From positions 1 to 64,000 of the forward strand of contig NZ_JAAVJC010000001.1 of assembly GCF_012033785.1 (NCBI RefSeq): 64,000 nt of DNA. The letters are read 5' to 3'. The notes beneath the pieces are model-generated. The model saw only the letters and a program-made list of their open reading frames with translations. It was not told the DNA's origin and ran no database searches. The DNA comes from Streptomyces bohaiensis. Its GTDB lineage: Bacteria > Actinomycetota > Actinomycetes > Streptomycetales > Streptomycetaceae. Each line of letters opens with the position of its first letter. The stretch's first letter is position 1. Positions 15,703 through 24,452 of this stretch are shown here, piece after piece. The translations under genes were made by a program, and so were the position numbers.

Positions 15703-16950
15703 TCAGACCGGCAGAAAGACCCGCATCGTGAGCCCCCCGTTCTCGCGCGGCTCCGCCGTGACGGAACCGCCGTGAGCACGGGCGACGGACCGGACGATCG
15801 AGAGCCCCAGCCCGACTCCCTTGTCACTGCCCGTGCGCTCGGTGCGCAAGCGTCGGAACGGCTCGAACATCGTGTCCACCTCGTAGGCGGGCACCACCGG
15901 TCCGGTGTTGGTGACCACCAGCTCGGCGACGCCGTCGCGCACCTCCGTTCGGACCTCGACCCAGCCGTCGGTCCCCACGTTGTAGCGGACGGCGTTCTGC
16001 ACGAGGTTGAGGGCGATGCGCTCCAGCAGCACCCCGTTGCCCCGGACGCAGGCCGCCCTGCGCACACCGCGCAGCTCGACGCGGGCCTCTGCGGCCTCGG
16101 CACGGGTCTGTTCCACCGCACGATCGGCCACCTCCGCGAGGTCCACCGGCTTGCGGTCGACGATCTCGTTCTCACTGCGTGCGAGCAGCAACAGGCCCTC
16201 GACCAGTTGCTCGCTGCGCTCGTTGGTCGCCAGAAGGGTACGCCCCAACTGGGTGAGCTCCGGCGACGCCTGCGGGTCGGAGAGCTGCACCTCCAGCAGC
16301 GTCCGGTTGATGGCCAGCGGGGTGCGCAGCTCGTGGGAGGCGTTGGCGACGAAGCGCTGCTGGGCGGTGAAGGCCCGGTCGATGCGGTCCAGCATCTCGT
16401 CGAAGGTGTCCGCGAGCTCCTTCAGCTCGTCGTCGGGGCCGTCCAGCTCGATCCGGCGGTGCAGGTCGGAGCCGGCGACGCGGCGGGCGGTGCGGGTGAT
16501 GCGACCCAGCGGCGACAGCACGCGGCCCGCCATGACATACCCCAGCGCGAAGGCGGCCACCGCCAGACCCAGCAGCGCCAGCAGCGACCGGCTCAGCAGG
16601 ACGTCCAGTGCGGCGGCGCGCTGCAGGTCGGCGCATTGCGCGTACCAGATGCGGAAGGTCTCGGCGTCGACCGGACCGCTGATGCTCGGGCAGGCGTCGG
16701 AGGTGATCTGCACCTCCGCCTGGCTGGCGAAGCGGAACGGGACGGCGCTGCCGTCGTGGAGCGCGTTGGCGGCGAGCAGGTAGATGATGGCGAGCAGCAC
16801 GATCCCGGCCATCAGGAACATCCCGCCGTAGAGCAGGGTGAGGCGGATCCGGATCGTCGGCCGCAGCCACGGCGTGCGTCTGGTGGGCTGCGGGTCCCAG
16901 TGCGGTTTCGGGGGCGCCGTCGGACGCGGGGGCGGCGGGGCGGAGCTCAC
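15703..16950 (-). CDS. Two-component sensor histidine kinase
   Basis: This 415-residue kinase has a Pro-rich cytoplasmic start, a first membrane helix (about 45-70, MFLMAGIVLLAIIYLLAA), an extracytoplasmic loop with cysteines in DACPSI and YAQCADL, and a second helix (LLALLGLAVAAFALGYVMAG). HAMP, HisKA (FVANASHELRTPLA, phosphorylated His) and HATPase domains follow, the last with NLVQNAVRYN and GVGLGLSIVRS. It probably autophosphorylates and passes phosphate to the regulator encoded just upstream, with which it overlaps by GTGA. The paired extracytoplasmic cysteines suggest a disulfide-held sensor loop. The signal is unknown. Confidence 0.85.
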   Translation of the reverse strand: MSSAPPPPRPTAPPKPHWDPQPTRRTPWLRPTIRIRLTLLYGGMFLMAGIVLLAIIYLLAANALHDGSAVPFRFASQAEVQITSDACPSISGPVDAETFRIWYAQCADLQRAAALDVLLSRSLLALLGLAVAAFALGYVMAGRVLSPLGRITRTARRVAGSDLHRRIELDGPDDELKELADTFDEMLDRIDRAFTAQQRFVANASHELRTPLAINRTLLEVQLSDPQASPELTQLGRTLLATNERSEQLVEGLLLLARSENEIVDRKPVDLAEVADRAVEQTRAEAAEARVELRGVRRAACVRGNGVLLERIALNLVQNAVRYNVGTDGWVEVRTEVRDGVAELVVTNTGPVVPAYEVDTMFEPFRRLRTERTGSDKGVGLGLSIVRSVARAHGGSVTAEPRENGGLTMRVFLPV

Positions 16951-17606
16951 TGGCCGATCCGGTACCCGGAACCGGGCACGGTCGTGATCACGGGCGGCTC
17001 CCCGAGCTTGCGGCGCAGCGTCATGACGGTGACGCGCACCACGTTGGTGAAGGGGTCGGTGTTCTCGTCCCAGGCCTTCTCCAGCAGCTGCTCTGCGGAG
17101 ACGACCGCCCCCTCGGCACGCATGAGCACTTCCAGGACGGCGAACTCCTTCGGGGCCAGCTGCACCGGGCGCTCCTCGCGGAAGACCTCGCGCCGGTTGG
17201 GGTCGAGCCGGATGCCGGCGCGCTCCAGCACGGGGGGCAGCGCGGTGGTGGCACGGCGGCCGAGGGCGCGCACCCGGGCGACCAGTTCGGCGAAGGCGAA
17301 GGGCTTGGGGAGGTAGTCGTCGGCGCCGATCTCCAGTCCCTCGACCCGGTCGCTGACGTCGCCGGACGCGGTCAGCATCAGCACGCGGGTGGGCAGGCCC
17401 AGCTCGACGATGTGTCGGCAGACGTCGTCCCCGTGCAGGAGGGGGAGGTCCCGGTCGAGGACGACCACGTCGTACTCGTTGACGTCGACGCGCTCGCGGG
17501 CCGCGGCACCGTCGTAGACGACGTCCACGGCCATCGCCTCGCGGCGCAGCCCGGTGGCGACGGCGTCCGCGAGCAGTTCCTCGTCCTCGACGACGAGTAC
17601 GCGCAC
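16947..17606 (-). CDS. OmpR/PhoB-family response regulator
   Basis: This 219-residue regulator has an N-terminal receiver domain with acidic pocket VVEDEEL, phosphoacceptor aspartate in VVVLDRDLPLLHG, and conserved Thr and Lys in LMLTASG and DYLPKPFAF. The C-terminal winged helix (about 125-219) ends with PPVITTVPGSGYRIG. It binds DNA after phosphorylation by the adjacent kinase. GTG 17606 follows GGAGGAGG. It is the first gene of the two-gene operon. Confidence 0.88.
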   Translation of the reverse strand: MRVLVVEDEELLADAVATGLRREAMAVDVVYDGAAARERVDVNEYDVVVLDRDLPLLHGDDVCRHIVELGLPTRVLMLTASGDVSDRVEGLEIGADDYLPKPFAFAELVARVRALGRRATTALPPVLERAGIRLDPNRREVFREERPVQLAPKEFAVLEVLMRAEGAVVSAEQLLEKAWDENTDPFTNVVRVTVMTLRRKLGEPPVITTVPGSGYRIGQ

Positions 17607-18038
17607 TGTGCTCCTCCTCCGTTACGGCAGCCGCGGCGCGGCTGCCGGCGTCATCCTCTCGCGCCATCGGTAAACCGGCGGTTAGCGTCGGCGCGGCGGC
17701 GGGGGCGTGCCCCCGGCCGGGGGTGGCGCGCAGTGCCGCACCGCGCAACGTCGTGGCGGCCCGGCCGGGCGCGACGGCCCGCTCGGCGGTGAGGGCGGGG
17801 CCGGTCGGACGTGGCGGGAGGGTGGCCGTCCGGTGGTGGTCCGGTGACCGTCGGAGACGGTGGGATTTCCGTGGCGTGGCGAGGTTTCCCGCTTTCACGG
17901 CGGGGGGAAGACCCCTGGACACCCCACGATCGGCCGTTCCGGGCGGCAAGCCGTGTCGCTGCCGACCCGCCGGACCCGACCGTGGCCGCACATCCACCGG
18001 CACTCAGTGCCGCCGACCCGAGAGTAGGGGGCACCCCC
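17607..18038. other. Intergenic region upstream of the two-component operon
   Basis: No gene is evident in these 432 bases. The segment next to the regulator start holds the inverted repeat AACCG-G-CGGTT near 17670, which could be part of a promoter or autoregulatory site. The rest is low-information GC-rich sequence. Confidence 0.35.
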
Positions 18039-18209
18039 ATGGACGCGTTCACCACCGGCATCCTCCAGCGCATACGGCACGCCGAATCGAGCCTGCACGA
18101 GGCACGGGAGACGGGCGACATGTACACCGTGGACGTCGAACAGGCGGAGCTCGACGACCTGCGCCGGATCGCGGCCGATCACGGTGTCGAGGTCGGGACC
18201 CCCGCCTGA
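18039..18209 (+). CDS. Small conserved actinobacterial protein, function unknown
   Basis: This 56-residue protein (MDAFTTGILQRIRHAES, then GDMYTVDVEQAELDDLRRIAADHGVEV) is predicted to be almost entirely helical, with an acidic middle. AGGGGG precedes the ATG. The third-position GC bias supports coding, and a strong terminator follows. I do not recognise a function. Confidence 0.65.
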   Translation: MDAFTTGILQRIRHAESSLHEARETGDMYTVDVEQAELDDLRRIAADHGVEVGTPA

Positions 18210-18260
18210 CCCCCGCCTGACGCACTCCGCGGCCCGCTCCGCGATCCACCGATCCACGCC

Positions 18261-18297
18261 CGATGTGCCCCGGACCTCCGCGGTCCGGGGCACATCG
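18261..18297. terminator. Strong bidirectional hairpin terminator
   Basis: A perfect 16-base stem, CGATGTGCCCCGGACC, pairs with its complement around a five-base loop (TCCGC). It separates the small plus-strand gene from the convergent inositol monophosphatase gene. Confidence 0.85.
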
Positions 18298-18316
18298 GTG
18301 TGCGGGTGGGCACCGC

Positions 18317-19147
18317 TCAGTCGTGCCAGGCTCCGAGCTCCTCCAGCAGGGGCTGGAGGAGCGGGAACACGCCGGGCGAGGCGGCGACGGTGAGGTCCCC
18401 GTCGGGGCGGGTGCCGGGGCGGCCGCCGGTGAGTGCGCCGCCCTCGCGGGCGATGAGGTCACCCGCGGCGAGGTCCCAGGGGGCGAGCCCGCGCTCGTAG
18501 AAGGCGTCCAGCCGCCCGCCGCCGACGTCGCAGAGGTCGATCGCGGCGGAGCCGGAGCGCCGGATGTCACGGACGGCGGGGATCAGCCGCTGCGCGACGG
18601 CGGCCTGATGGGTCTTGACCGCGGTGACGTAGTTGAAACCGGTGCCGACGAGGGCGTGCTCCAGCGGAGGCGAGGGCCGCGCCGTCATCCGCTCCGCGGG
18701 CCCGTCGCCCCCGGTCCGCCAGGCACCGCCGCCGATGGTCGCGTGGTAGCTCTCCCGCCGCAGGGGGGCCTCGACCACCGCGGCGACGGTCTCCCCGTCC
18801 TGCTGCACGGCGATGGAGACGGCCCAGTTCGGCAGCCCGTAGAGGTAGTTCACCGTCCCGTCGAGGGGGTCGATCACCCAGCGGACGCCGCTGGTGCCCT
18901 CGGTGGTGCCGCCCTCCTCGCCGAGGATCGCGTCGTCGGGCCGGTGCTCCGCGATGTACTCGCAGATGAGCTTCTCGGCGGCGAGGTCCATCTCGGTGAC
19001 GACGTCGATGGGACTGGACTTGGTGGCGGCGACGCCGAGGTCGGCGGGGCGGCCGTCGCGCAGCAGCGCGCCGGCCCGGGCGGCCGCCTCTCGGGCGAGT
19101 GCGAGCAGTGGCGCGTGGGTGTCGGTGTGCTCGTCGGCTGGGGTCAC
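18317..19147 (-). CDS. Inositol monophosphatase family phosphatase
   Basis: This 276-residue Mg2+-dependent phosphatase belongs to the IMPase/SuhB/CysQ family. Metal ligands are visible in ILGEEGG, in WVIDPLDGTVNYLYGLP and in the second metal motif APWDLAAGDLIAREGG. Substrates in this family include myo-inositol 1-phosphate, histidinol phosphate, NADP(H) and fructose 1,6-bisphosphate; the sequence does not decide between them. GTG 19147 follows GGAGGAG closely. Confidence 0.85.
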   Translation of the reverse strand: MTPADEHTDTHAPLLALAREAAARAGALLRDGRPADLGVAATKSSPIDVVTEMDLAAEKLICEYIAEHRPDDAILGEEGGTTEGTSGVRWVIDPLDGTVNYLYGLPNWAVSIAVQQDGETVAAVVEAPLRRESYHATIGGGAWRTGGDGPAERMTARPSPPLEHALVGTGFNYVTAVKTHQAAVAQRLIPAVRDIRRSGSAAIDLCDVGGGRLDAFYERGLAPWDLAAGDLIAREGGALTGGRPGTRPDGDLTVAASPGVFPLLQPLLEELGAWHD

Positions 19148-19271
19148 GGGGCTCCTCCGGGTTGTCGTGCGGTGACGGCCGGCCCGCTGCCGCGCGGCGA
19201 GGTACCGGCGGCGGCCGGTGGGGACGGCGCGGGCGGGCCGGTCCGGCGTCGGGTGGTGAGGGGCGAGCGGC

Positions 19272-20396
19272 TCAGGAGCCGTCGGCGCCCGCGGCTGCGG
19301 GGCGGGGCGTCCTGCCGGGGCAGCAGCCGACGGGGCACACGTCGTGCCAGGGGCCCGACTCCCCGAGGGCGCACCGGACGGGGTGCTCCTCCCGGGCGGT
19401 CGCGGCGCGCTCCAGCACGAGGTCGCGGACGGCGGCGACGAAGCGCGGGTCGGTGCCGACGGTGGCGGAGCGCACGGCGGGCAGCCCCAGTTCGGCGGCG
19501 ACGGCCATGGCCTCGGTGTCGAGGTCGTAGCGGACCTCCATGTGGTCGGAGACGAAGCCGACCGGGACCATGACGACGGCCGGGGTCTCCTGCTCGCGGA
19601 GCGTCCGCAGGTGGTCGCAGATGTCGGGCTCCAGCCACGGGATGTGGGGCGGGCCGCTGCGGGACTGGTAGACGAGTTCCCACGGGTGGCGGGTGCCGGT
19701 GGCGGTGGCGACCGCCTCCGCGATGTGGCGCGCCGCCTCCAGGTGCTGGGCGACGTAGGCGCCGCCGGCGCCGTGGCCGGCGGGCGGGCCCGAGGTGTCG
19801 GCCGCGTTGGTCGGGATGGAGTGGGTGCAGAAGGCGAGGTGGGCGTGGTCCCGCACCTCGGCCGGGAGTTCCGCCAGCGCGGCGAGGACGCCGTCGGTCA
19901 TGGTGTCGAGGAACCCGGGGTGGTCGTAGTAGACGCGCAGCTTGTCGGTCCGCGGCGGGCGGAGCCCCTCGGCGAGCAGGGTGTCGCGTGCCGCCGCGAG
20001 GTCCTCGCGGTACTGGCGGCAGCCGGAGTAGGAGGAGTAGGCGGAGGTGACGAGGGTCAGCACGCGGCGGTGGCCGGCCTCGGTGATCTCCCGGAGCGTG
20101 TCGGTGACGTACGGCGGCCAGTTCCGGTTGCCCCAGTACACGGGGAGGCCGACGCCGTGGTCGTCGAGGTCGGTCCGGATGGCGTCGAGCAGCCGGCGGT
20201 TCTGCTCGTTGATGGGGCTCACACCGTCGAAGAGGTAGTAGTGCTCGCCCACCTCTTCGAGACGCTCGCGCGGGATGCCGCGTCCCCGGGTCACGTTCTC
20301 CAGGAAGGGGACGACGTCGTCGGGGCCCTCGGGCCCTCCGAAGGAGAGCAGCAGGAGCGCGTCGTAGGGGGCGGGGTCGGTCGGGTGCTGCGACAT
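19272..20396 (-). CDS. hemH: Coproporphyrin/protoporphyrin ferrochelatase
   Basis: This 374-residue enzyme inserts Fe2+ into a porphyrin at the end of haem synthesis; in actinobacteria the substrate is coproporphyrin III. The N-terminus is [15 protein letters not shown], the metal-site histidine lies in FCTHSIP, and [16 protein letters not shown] and [16 protein letters not shown] are conserved. Cysteines in [19 protein letters not shown] near the C-terminus fit the [2Fe-2S] cluster known in actinobacterial members. ATG 20396 follows GGGAGGA; an ATG at 20405 lies too close to that site. Confidence 0.92.
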   Translation of the reverse strand: MSQHPTDPAPYDALLLLSFGGPEGPDDVVPFLENVTRGRGIPRERLEEVGEHYYLFDGVSPINEQNRRLLDAIRTDLDDHGVGLPVYWGNRNWPPYVTDTLREITEAGHRRVLTLVTSAYSSYSGCRQYREDLAAARDTLLAEGLRPPRTDKLRVYYDHPGFLDTMTDGVLAALAELPAEVRDHAHLAFCTHSIPTNAADTSGPPAGHGAGGAYVAQHLEAARHIAEAVATATGTRHPWELVYQSRSGPPHIPWLEPDICDHLRTLREQETPAVVMVPVGFVSDHMEVRYDLDTEAMAVAAELGLPAVRSATVGTDPRFVAAVRDLVLERAATAREEHPVRCALGESGPWHDVCPVGCCPGRTPRPAAAGADGS

Positions 20397-20811
20397 ACCG
20401 GCCATCCTCCCACCCGCTCGCGCGGCGTCGGCGGCGACCGGCGGACCGCCGCGCTCCGCGGCCGGGCGGGTCGGCGGACAGGGGCGCGGCGCGACACGCC
20501 GAGGAATGCGGCGGGGTGTCAACTCGCGTCGGGGCGGTGAAGTCCGTTGGCTCGCTTCCGCGCTCCGATGGCCCTAATGGAGTAGTCTGTCAACTCCTGG
20601 CTGCGGCCCGCCGACCAGCGTTTCGGGCCCTCGTTCGCGCCGGTCACCGCATGTGGCCGGGTTGCCACCGTGTCACAGCGGTGGTTGTGGGCGCGGCCCG
20701 ACACACCGGCTGGGTCGGAGTGGTTGTGGCAGGCTGCACCCGGGCAGGAGACATTCGCCCAACTGGGGCAGCGACGGGGAGTCGTCGGCCGGCACCACCC
20801 GGGAGGTTCAC
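20397..20811. promoter_or_regulatory. Divergent hemH/sepH control region
   Basis: The 415 bases hold no gene. The nonamer TGTCAACTC occurs twice (20517-20525 and 20588-20596). The second copy overlaps the inverted repeat GGAGT...ACTCC (20579-20597), whose centre contains TAGTCT, a plausible -10 element for sepH. This could be an operator. Confidence 0.4.
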
Positions 20812-21801
20812 GTGCCCGAACTGCGTGTCGTGGCCGTCAGCAACGACGGCACACGACTGGTGCTGAAGGCTGCCGACAACACGGAGTACACACTCCCGAT
20901 CGACGAGAGACTTCGCGCCGCGGTCCGCAACGACCGCGCTCGCCTGGGGCAGATCGAGGTCGAGAACAACCTCCGGCCCCGTGACATCCAGGCGCGCATA
21001 CGGGGCGGGGCGACAGCGGAGGAGGTCGCGGATCTCGCCGGCATCCCGGTGGACCGCGTCCGACGGTTCGAGGGCCCCGTGCTGGCGGAGCGCGCCTTCA
21101 TGGCGGAACGCGCCCGCAAGACGGCGGTCCGGCGCCCCGGCGAGTCCACGGGTCCGATGCTCGGCGAGGCGGTGGCGGAGCGGCTCATCTCCCGTGGCGC
21201 CGCCAAGGAGTCGGTGCGTTGGGACAGTTGGCGCCGGGAGGACGGCACCTGGGAGGTGCTGCTGGTGTTCATGGCCGGCGGTGAGCCCCAGTCGGCGACC
21301 TGGACGTTCGACCCCCCGCGACGGCTGGTGCAGGCCGCTGACGACGGGGCGCGCTCGCTGCTGGGCGACACCGACGAACCGCCGGAGCCCAGTACGCCGT
21401 TCGTGCCGCGGATCGCCCGGCTCCCCCGGGACGGCGACGGCGCCCGGCAGCGGGTCGGCCGCGCGCCGGGGGACGGATTGAGCGCGCCGGCGGAGCCGGA
21501 TTCCCTGACCAGCCTGTTGGAGGCGGTCCCCTCGTTCCGGGGCGATCTCGTCGCCCCGGCGGCGGAGGTGGTCCCGTCGGAGGAGGCGGAGCTGCTGCCC
21601 GCCGAGGAGCGGCCCGCCGCGGGGGCCGGTTCGGCCTATGCCGACGTCCTGATGCCGCGGGCGGTGGCGGGCCACCGCGACCGGCTGACGGGTACCACGG
21701 ACCGGCAGGCCGAGGCGGACGGTGTGCGGCCGGGGAGGCGGGCCGCGGTGCCCAGTTGGGACGAGATCGTGTTCGGCACCCGGCGTTCCAAACCCGAGTA
21801 G
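20812..21801 (+). CDS. sepH: Cell division regulator SepH
   Basis: This 329-residue protein opens with PELRVVAVSNDGTRLVLKAA and carries a DUF3071 helix-turn-helix-like domain (RPRDIQARIRGGATAEEVADLAGIPVDRVRRFEGP). In Streptomyces, SepH stimulates FtsZ assembly and is needed for sporulation septation. The second conserved block is VRWDSWRREDGTWEVLLVF. The long acidic middle is probably disordered, and the C-terminal PSWDEIVFGTRR is a conserved end motif. GTG 20812 follows GGGAGG; the longer open frame from 20653 has no family support. Confidence 0.9.
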   Translation: MPELRVVAVSNDGTRLVLKAADNTEYTLPIDERLRAAVRNDRARLGQIEVENNLRPRDIQARIRGGATAEEVADLAGIPVDRVRRFEGPVLAERAFMAERARKTAVRRPGESTGPMLGEAVAERLISRGAAKESVRWDSWRREDGTWEVLLVFMAGGEPQSATWTFDPPRRLVQAADDGARSLLGDTDEPPEPSTPFVPRIARLPRDGDGARQRVGRAPGDGLSAPAEPDSLTSLLEAVPSFRGDLVAPAAEVVPSEEAELLPAEERPAAGAGSAYADVLMPRAVAGHRDRLTGTTDRQAEADGVRPGRRAAVPSWDEIVFGTRRSKPE

Positions 21802-21843
21802 CCCCGGGCCCGCGCTGTTGTGGGCGCACGGACCCGGGGACCG

Positions 21844-21874
21844 GCGCGGCGCGACCGTTGTGGTCGCGCCGCGC
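21844..21874. terminator. Bidirectional hairpin terminator
   Basis: A perfect 13-base stem, GCGCGGCGCGACC with its complement and a GTTGT loop, lies between the convergent sepH and sulfurtransferase genes. Confidence 0.8.
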
Positions 21875-21896
21875 TGTCGTGTCCGCGGGTCGGCTC

Positions 21897-22724
21897 TCAA
21901 CCGGGGTGGGGACCGGTGGCCACGGGGCGGCCGGGGTCGGCGGTCCACTCGCTCCAGGAGCCGGGGTAGAGAGCGGCCTCGTATCCCGCGACGGCCAGGG
22001 CGAGCGCCTGGTGGGCGCCGGAGACGCCCGAACCGCAGTAGACACCCGCCGGGGCGCCCTCCGTGACCCCCAGTTCGGCGAAGCGCGCGCGGAGTTCCGC
22101 GGCCGGGCGGAGGAGCCCGTCCTCGCCGGTGTTGCCGGCGGTGGGTGCGGACAGCGCGCCGGGGATGTGGCCCCCCACGGGATCGATGGGCTCCACCTCA
22201 CCGCGGTAGCGCTCGCCCGCGCGGGCGTCGAGCAGCACGCCGGAGCGGGCGAGTTCGGCGGCGGCCTCGGCGTCCAGCGTGGGCAGCGAGCCGGGCCGGG
22301 GGTGGAAGTCGCCGGGTTCGGGGTGCGGTTCCTCGGTGGTGAGCTCGCCGCTCCAGGAGGCCATCCCGCCGTCCAGGACCCGCACGTTCCCGTGTCCGGC
22401 CCACCGCAGCAGCCACCAGGCACGGGCCGCCCCCCAGCCGGGGCCGCCGTCGAGCGTGACGACGGGCGTCCCCTGGTCGACACCGGCGCGGCGCATCGCC
22501 GCGCCGAACTCCGCCGGGTCGGGCAGGGGGTGACGGCCCGCGGGTCCCGAGGGTCCTGCCAGCTCCGTGTCCAGGTCGACGTAGACGGCGCCCGGGATGT
22601 GGCCCTGCTCGTAGACGGGGCGGCCGGGCGGGCCGCCCAGCTGCCAGCGGACGTCGAGCAGCGTGAGCGGCTGCCGCGTGTCCAGCTCGCTGATGAGGTC
22701 GGCTGCGGAGATGATGGCTGTCAT
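21897..22724 (-). CDS. Tandem-rhodanese sulfurtransferase
   Basis: This 275-residue protein has two rhodanese domains (about 5-125 and 150-265). The active-site cysteine lies in the second, VYCGSGVSGAH; CGSGV loops are typical of 3-mercaptopyruvate sulfurtransferases, while CRKG(V/K)T marks thiosulfate enzymes, so mercaptopyruvate is the likelier donor. The first domain has GGPGWGAARAWW where the cysteine loop would be and is catalytically silent. ATG 22724 has no Shine-Dalgarno; GACAAT ends six bases upstream, predicting a leaderless message. Confidence 0.85.
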   Translation of the reverse strand: MTAIISAADLISELDTRQPLTLLDVRWQLGGPPGRPVYEQGHIPGAVYVDLDTELAGPSGPAGRHPLPDPAEFGAAMRRAGVDQGTPVVTLDGGPGWGAARAWWLLRWAGHGNVRVLDGGMASWSGELTTEEPHPEPGDFHPRPGSLPTLDAEAAAELARSGVLLDARAGERYRGEVEPIDPVGGHIPGALSAPTAGNTGEDGLLRPAAELRARFAELGVTEGAPAGVYCGSGVSGAHQALALAVAGYEAALYPGSWSEWTADPGRPVATGPHPG

Positions 22725-22879
22725 GGGCCCATTGTCGGCCGTCCGGCGCACGCCCGGCGACAGCGTCTCCCGCACACTCGTTTACCGGGGGTCACCGGGG
22801 GCAGGAGTGACACCGAGTGCCTTGGGCTCCGTGGACGACGGCGGCCGGGGCCCCTCAGGCTTGGCGAGGAGAGGCGACG

Positions 22880-23662
22880 ATGACCGACGCAACGACCCGG
22901 CCGGGGCCCGGGATGCCCTGCTGGGCGAGTCTCATGGCCCACGATCTTCCGGCCGCGCAGCGGTTCTACGGTGAGATCTTCGGCTGGGAGTACGAACCGG
23001 GACCGGGAACTCTCGGCCCGTACGTTCGCGCGCTGCGCGACGGTGTTCCGGTGGCCGGGCTCAACGCCACGGCCAGACGGCTGGACGGGCCCGCGGCCTG
23101 GCTGCCCCATGTCGCGGCACTCGATGCCGACCTGACGGCCAACACGGTGCGGGAGTGCGGCGGCACGGTCGCGGTCGGTCCGCTCGACGCGGCGGAGGAC
23201 GGGCGGACCGCGATCGCCGCGGACATCGCCGGCGCCGGCTTCGGCATCTGGCAGCTGGCCGAGACCGGGCGCGGCGTCACCTTCGGGCAGTCGCCCGGGG
23301 CGCCGGTCTGGACGGAGCTGATCACCTCGGACGCCACCTGGGCGAGCAAGTTCTACCAGATGGTCTTCGGTTACGAGGCCCGCACCGCCCGAACCGTCCC
23401 CGGCGCGGACCGGCTGACGCTCTACCTCGGCGACCGCCCGGTGTGCGGCATCCGCGGCGTCGACGGCCGGCTGCCGCACGACCGCGGCTCGTTCTGGCTG
23501 GTGTACTTCTCGGTGCCGGACGCCGACGCGGCAGCCGCGCGGGTGCGGGAGTTGGGCGGCGAGACGGCAGAGCCGGACGAGACGCCCATCGGCCGGTTCG
23601 TCCGGGCGACGGACCCCGAGGGCGCGCCGTTCGCCCTGCTCCAACTGCGTACCGAGGGCTGA
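22880..23662 (+). CDS. VOC superfamily protein with two glyoxalase-like domains
   Basis: This 260-residue protein has two vicinal oxygen chelate modules (MPCWASLMAHDLPAAQRFYGEIFGW and APVWTELITSDATWASKFYQMVFGY), each beginning a beta-alpha-beta unit. Family members bind metals or small hydrophobic ligands; some are dioxygenases or resistance proteins, and no substrate can be named here. ATG 22880 follows GGAGAGG. The upstream in-frame ATG at 22817 adds an unconserved tail. It is monocistronic, with a hairpin after it. Confidence 0.75.
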   Translation: MTDATTRPGPGMPCWASLMAHDLPAAQRFYGEIFGWEYEPGPGTLGPYVRALRDGVPVAGLNATARRLDGPAAWLPHVAALDADLTANTVRECGGTVAVGPLDAAEDGRTAIAADIAGAGFGIWQLAETGRGVTFGQSPGAPVWTELITSDATWASKFYQMVFGYEARTARTVPGADRLTLYLGDRPVCGIRGVDGRLPHDRGSFWLVYFSVPDADAAAARVRELGGETAEPDETPIGRFVRATDPEGAPFALLQLRTEG

Positions 23663-23679
23663 CGCCCCTCACGGGCGGC

Positions 23680-23723
23680 GGGCCCGGCATCCGGTCGTGA
23701 CGACCGGGGTGCCGGGCCCGCGC
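23680..23723. terminator. Long bidirectional hairpin terminator
   Basis: A stem of about 20 pairs, GCGGGCCCGGCA then CCGGTCGT with a small internal mismatch, separates the VOC gene from the convergent thymidine kinase gene. Confidence 0.8.
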
Positions 23724-23762
23724 TGTGTCCCGGCGCCGACGCACCGAGGGGTGGCGACCGCG

Positions 23763-24440
23763 TCAGGGACGGGGGCCGGGCACCGCGGCGTCGAGCGGCA
23801 GCGTGTCGTGGGCGATGCCCCCGGTGCCGGCGGAGGCAGCGGTGAGCCGGCGGCGGTGGTGGCGTCGGCAGAGCACCTCGTACCCGGTCTCGCTGACGCC
23901 CTCGGGGCCCTGCCCGATGTCCCCGATGACCACCTGCGCGCCCTCCACCACCATGCGGCCGTCCACCGTCCGTGCGTTGTGCGTGGCGCGGGCACCGCAC
24001 CAGCACAACGCCTCGACCTGCAACGTCTCGACCCGGTCCGCGAGCTCGATGAGCCGCTGCGACCCGGGGAAGAGCCGGGTCCGGAAGTCGGTGGTGATGC
24101 CGAACGCGTAGACGTCGACGGACAGGTCGTCGACGATGCGTGCCAGTTGGTCGACCTGCTCCGAGGAGAGGAACTGCGACTCGTCGGTGATCACGTAGTC
24201 GACCCGGCCGCCGGCGGTCAGGTGGCGCACCAGGTGCCGGTGGAAGTCGAAGCCCTCACCGGCCTCGACCGCCTCGCTGACCAGCCCGAGCCGGGAGGAG
24301 ATCCGTCCCTCCCCCGCCCGGTCGTTGCGGGTGAAGATCAGGCCCGCCAGCCCGCGGGCCGACCGGTTGTGCTGGATCTGGAGCGCGAGGGTGCTCTTGC
24401 CGCAGTCCATCGTGCCGGAGAAGAAGGCGAGTTCAGCCAT
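23763..24440 (-). CDS. tdk: Thymidine kinase (type II)
   Basis: This 225-residue kinase salvages thymidine to dTMP using ATP. The P-loop is SGTMDCGKST (residues 8-17), the Walker B/lid region has TDESQFLSSEQVD, and zinc-ribbon cysteines appear in CWCGARATHNAR and CRRHH. ATG 24440 follows GGAG. It lies 12 bases after the phosphodiesterase gene and is the third gene of the DUF5998 operon. Together with dut in the same window it feeds the dTTP pool. Confidence 0.9.
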   Translation of the reverse strand: MAELAFFSGTMDCGKSTLALQIQHNRSARGLAGLIFTRNDRAGEGRISSRLGLVSEAVEAGEGFDFHRHLVRHLTAGGRVDYVITDESQFLSSEQVDQLARIVDDLSVDVYAFGITTDFRTRLFPGSQRLIELADRVETLQVEALCWCGARATHNARTVDGRMVVEGAQVVIGDIGQGPEGVSETGYEVLCRRHHRRRLTAASAGTGGIAHDTLPLDAAVPGPRP

Positions 24441-24452
24441 GGATCGGCTCCG

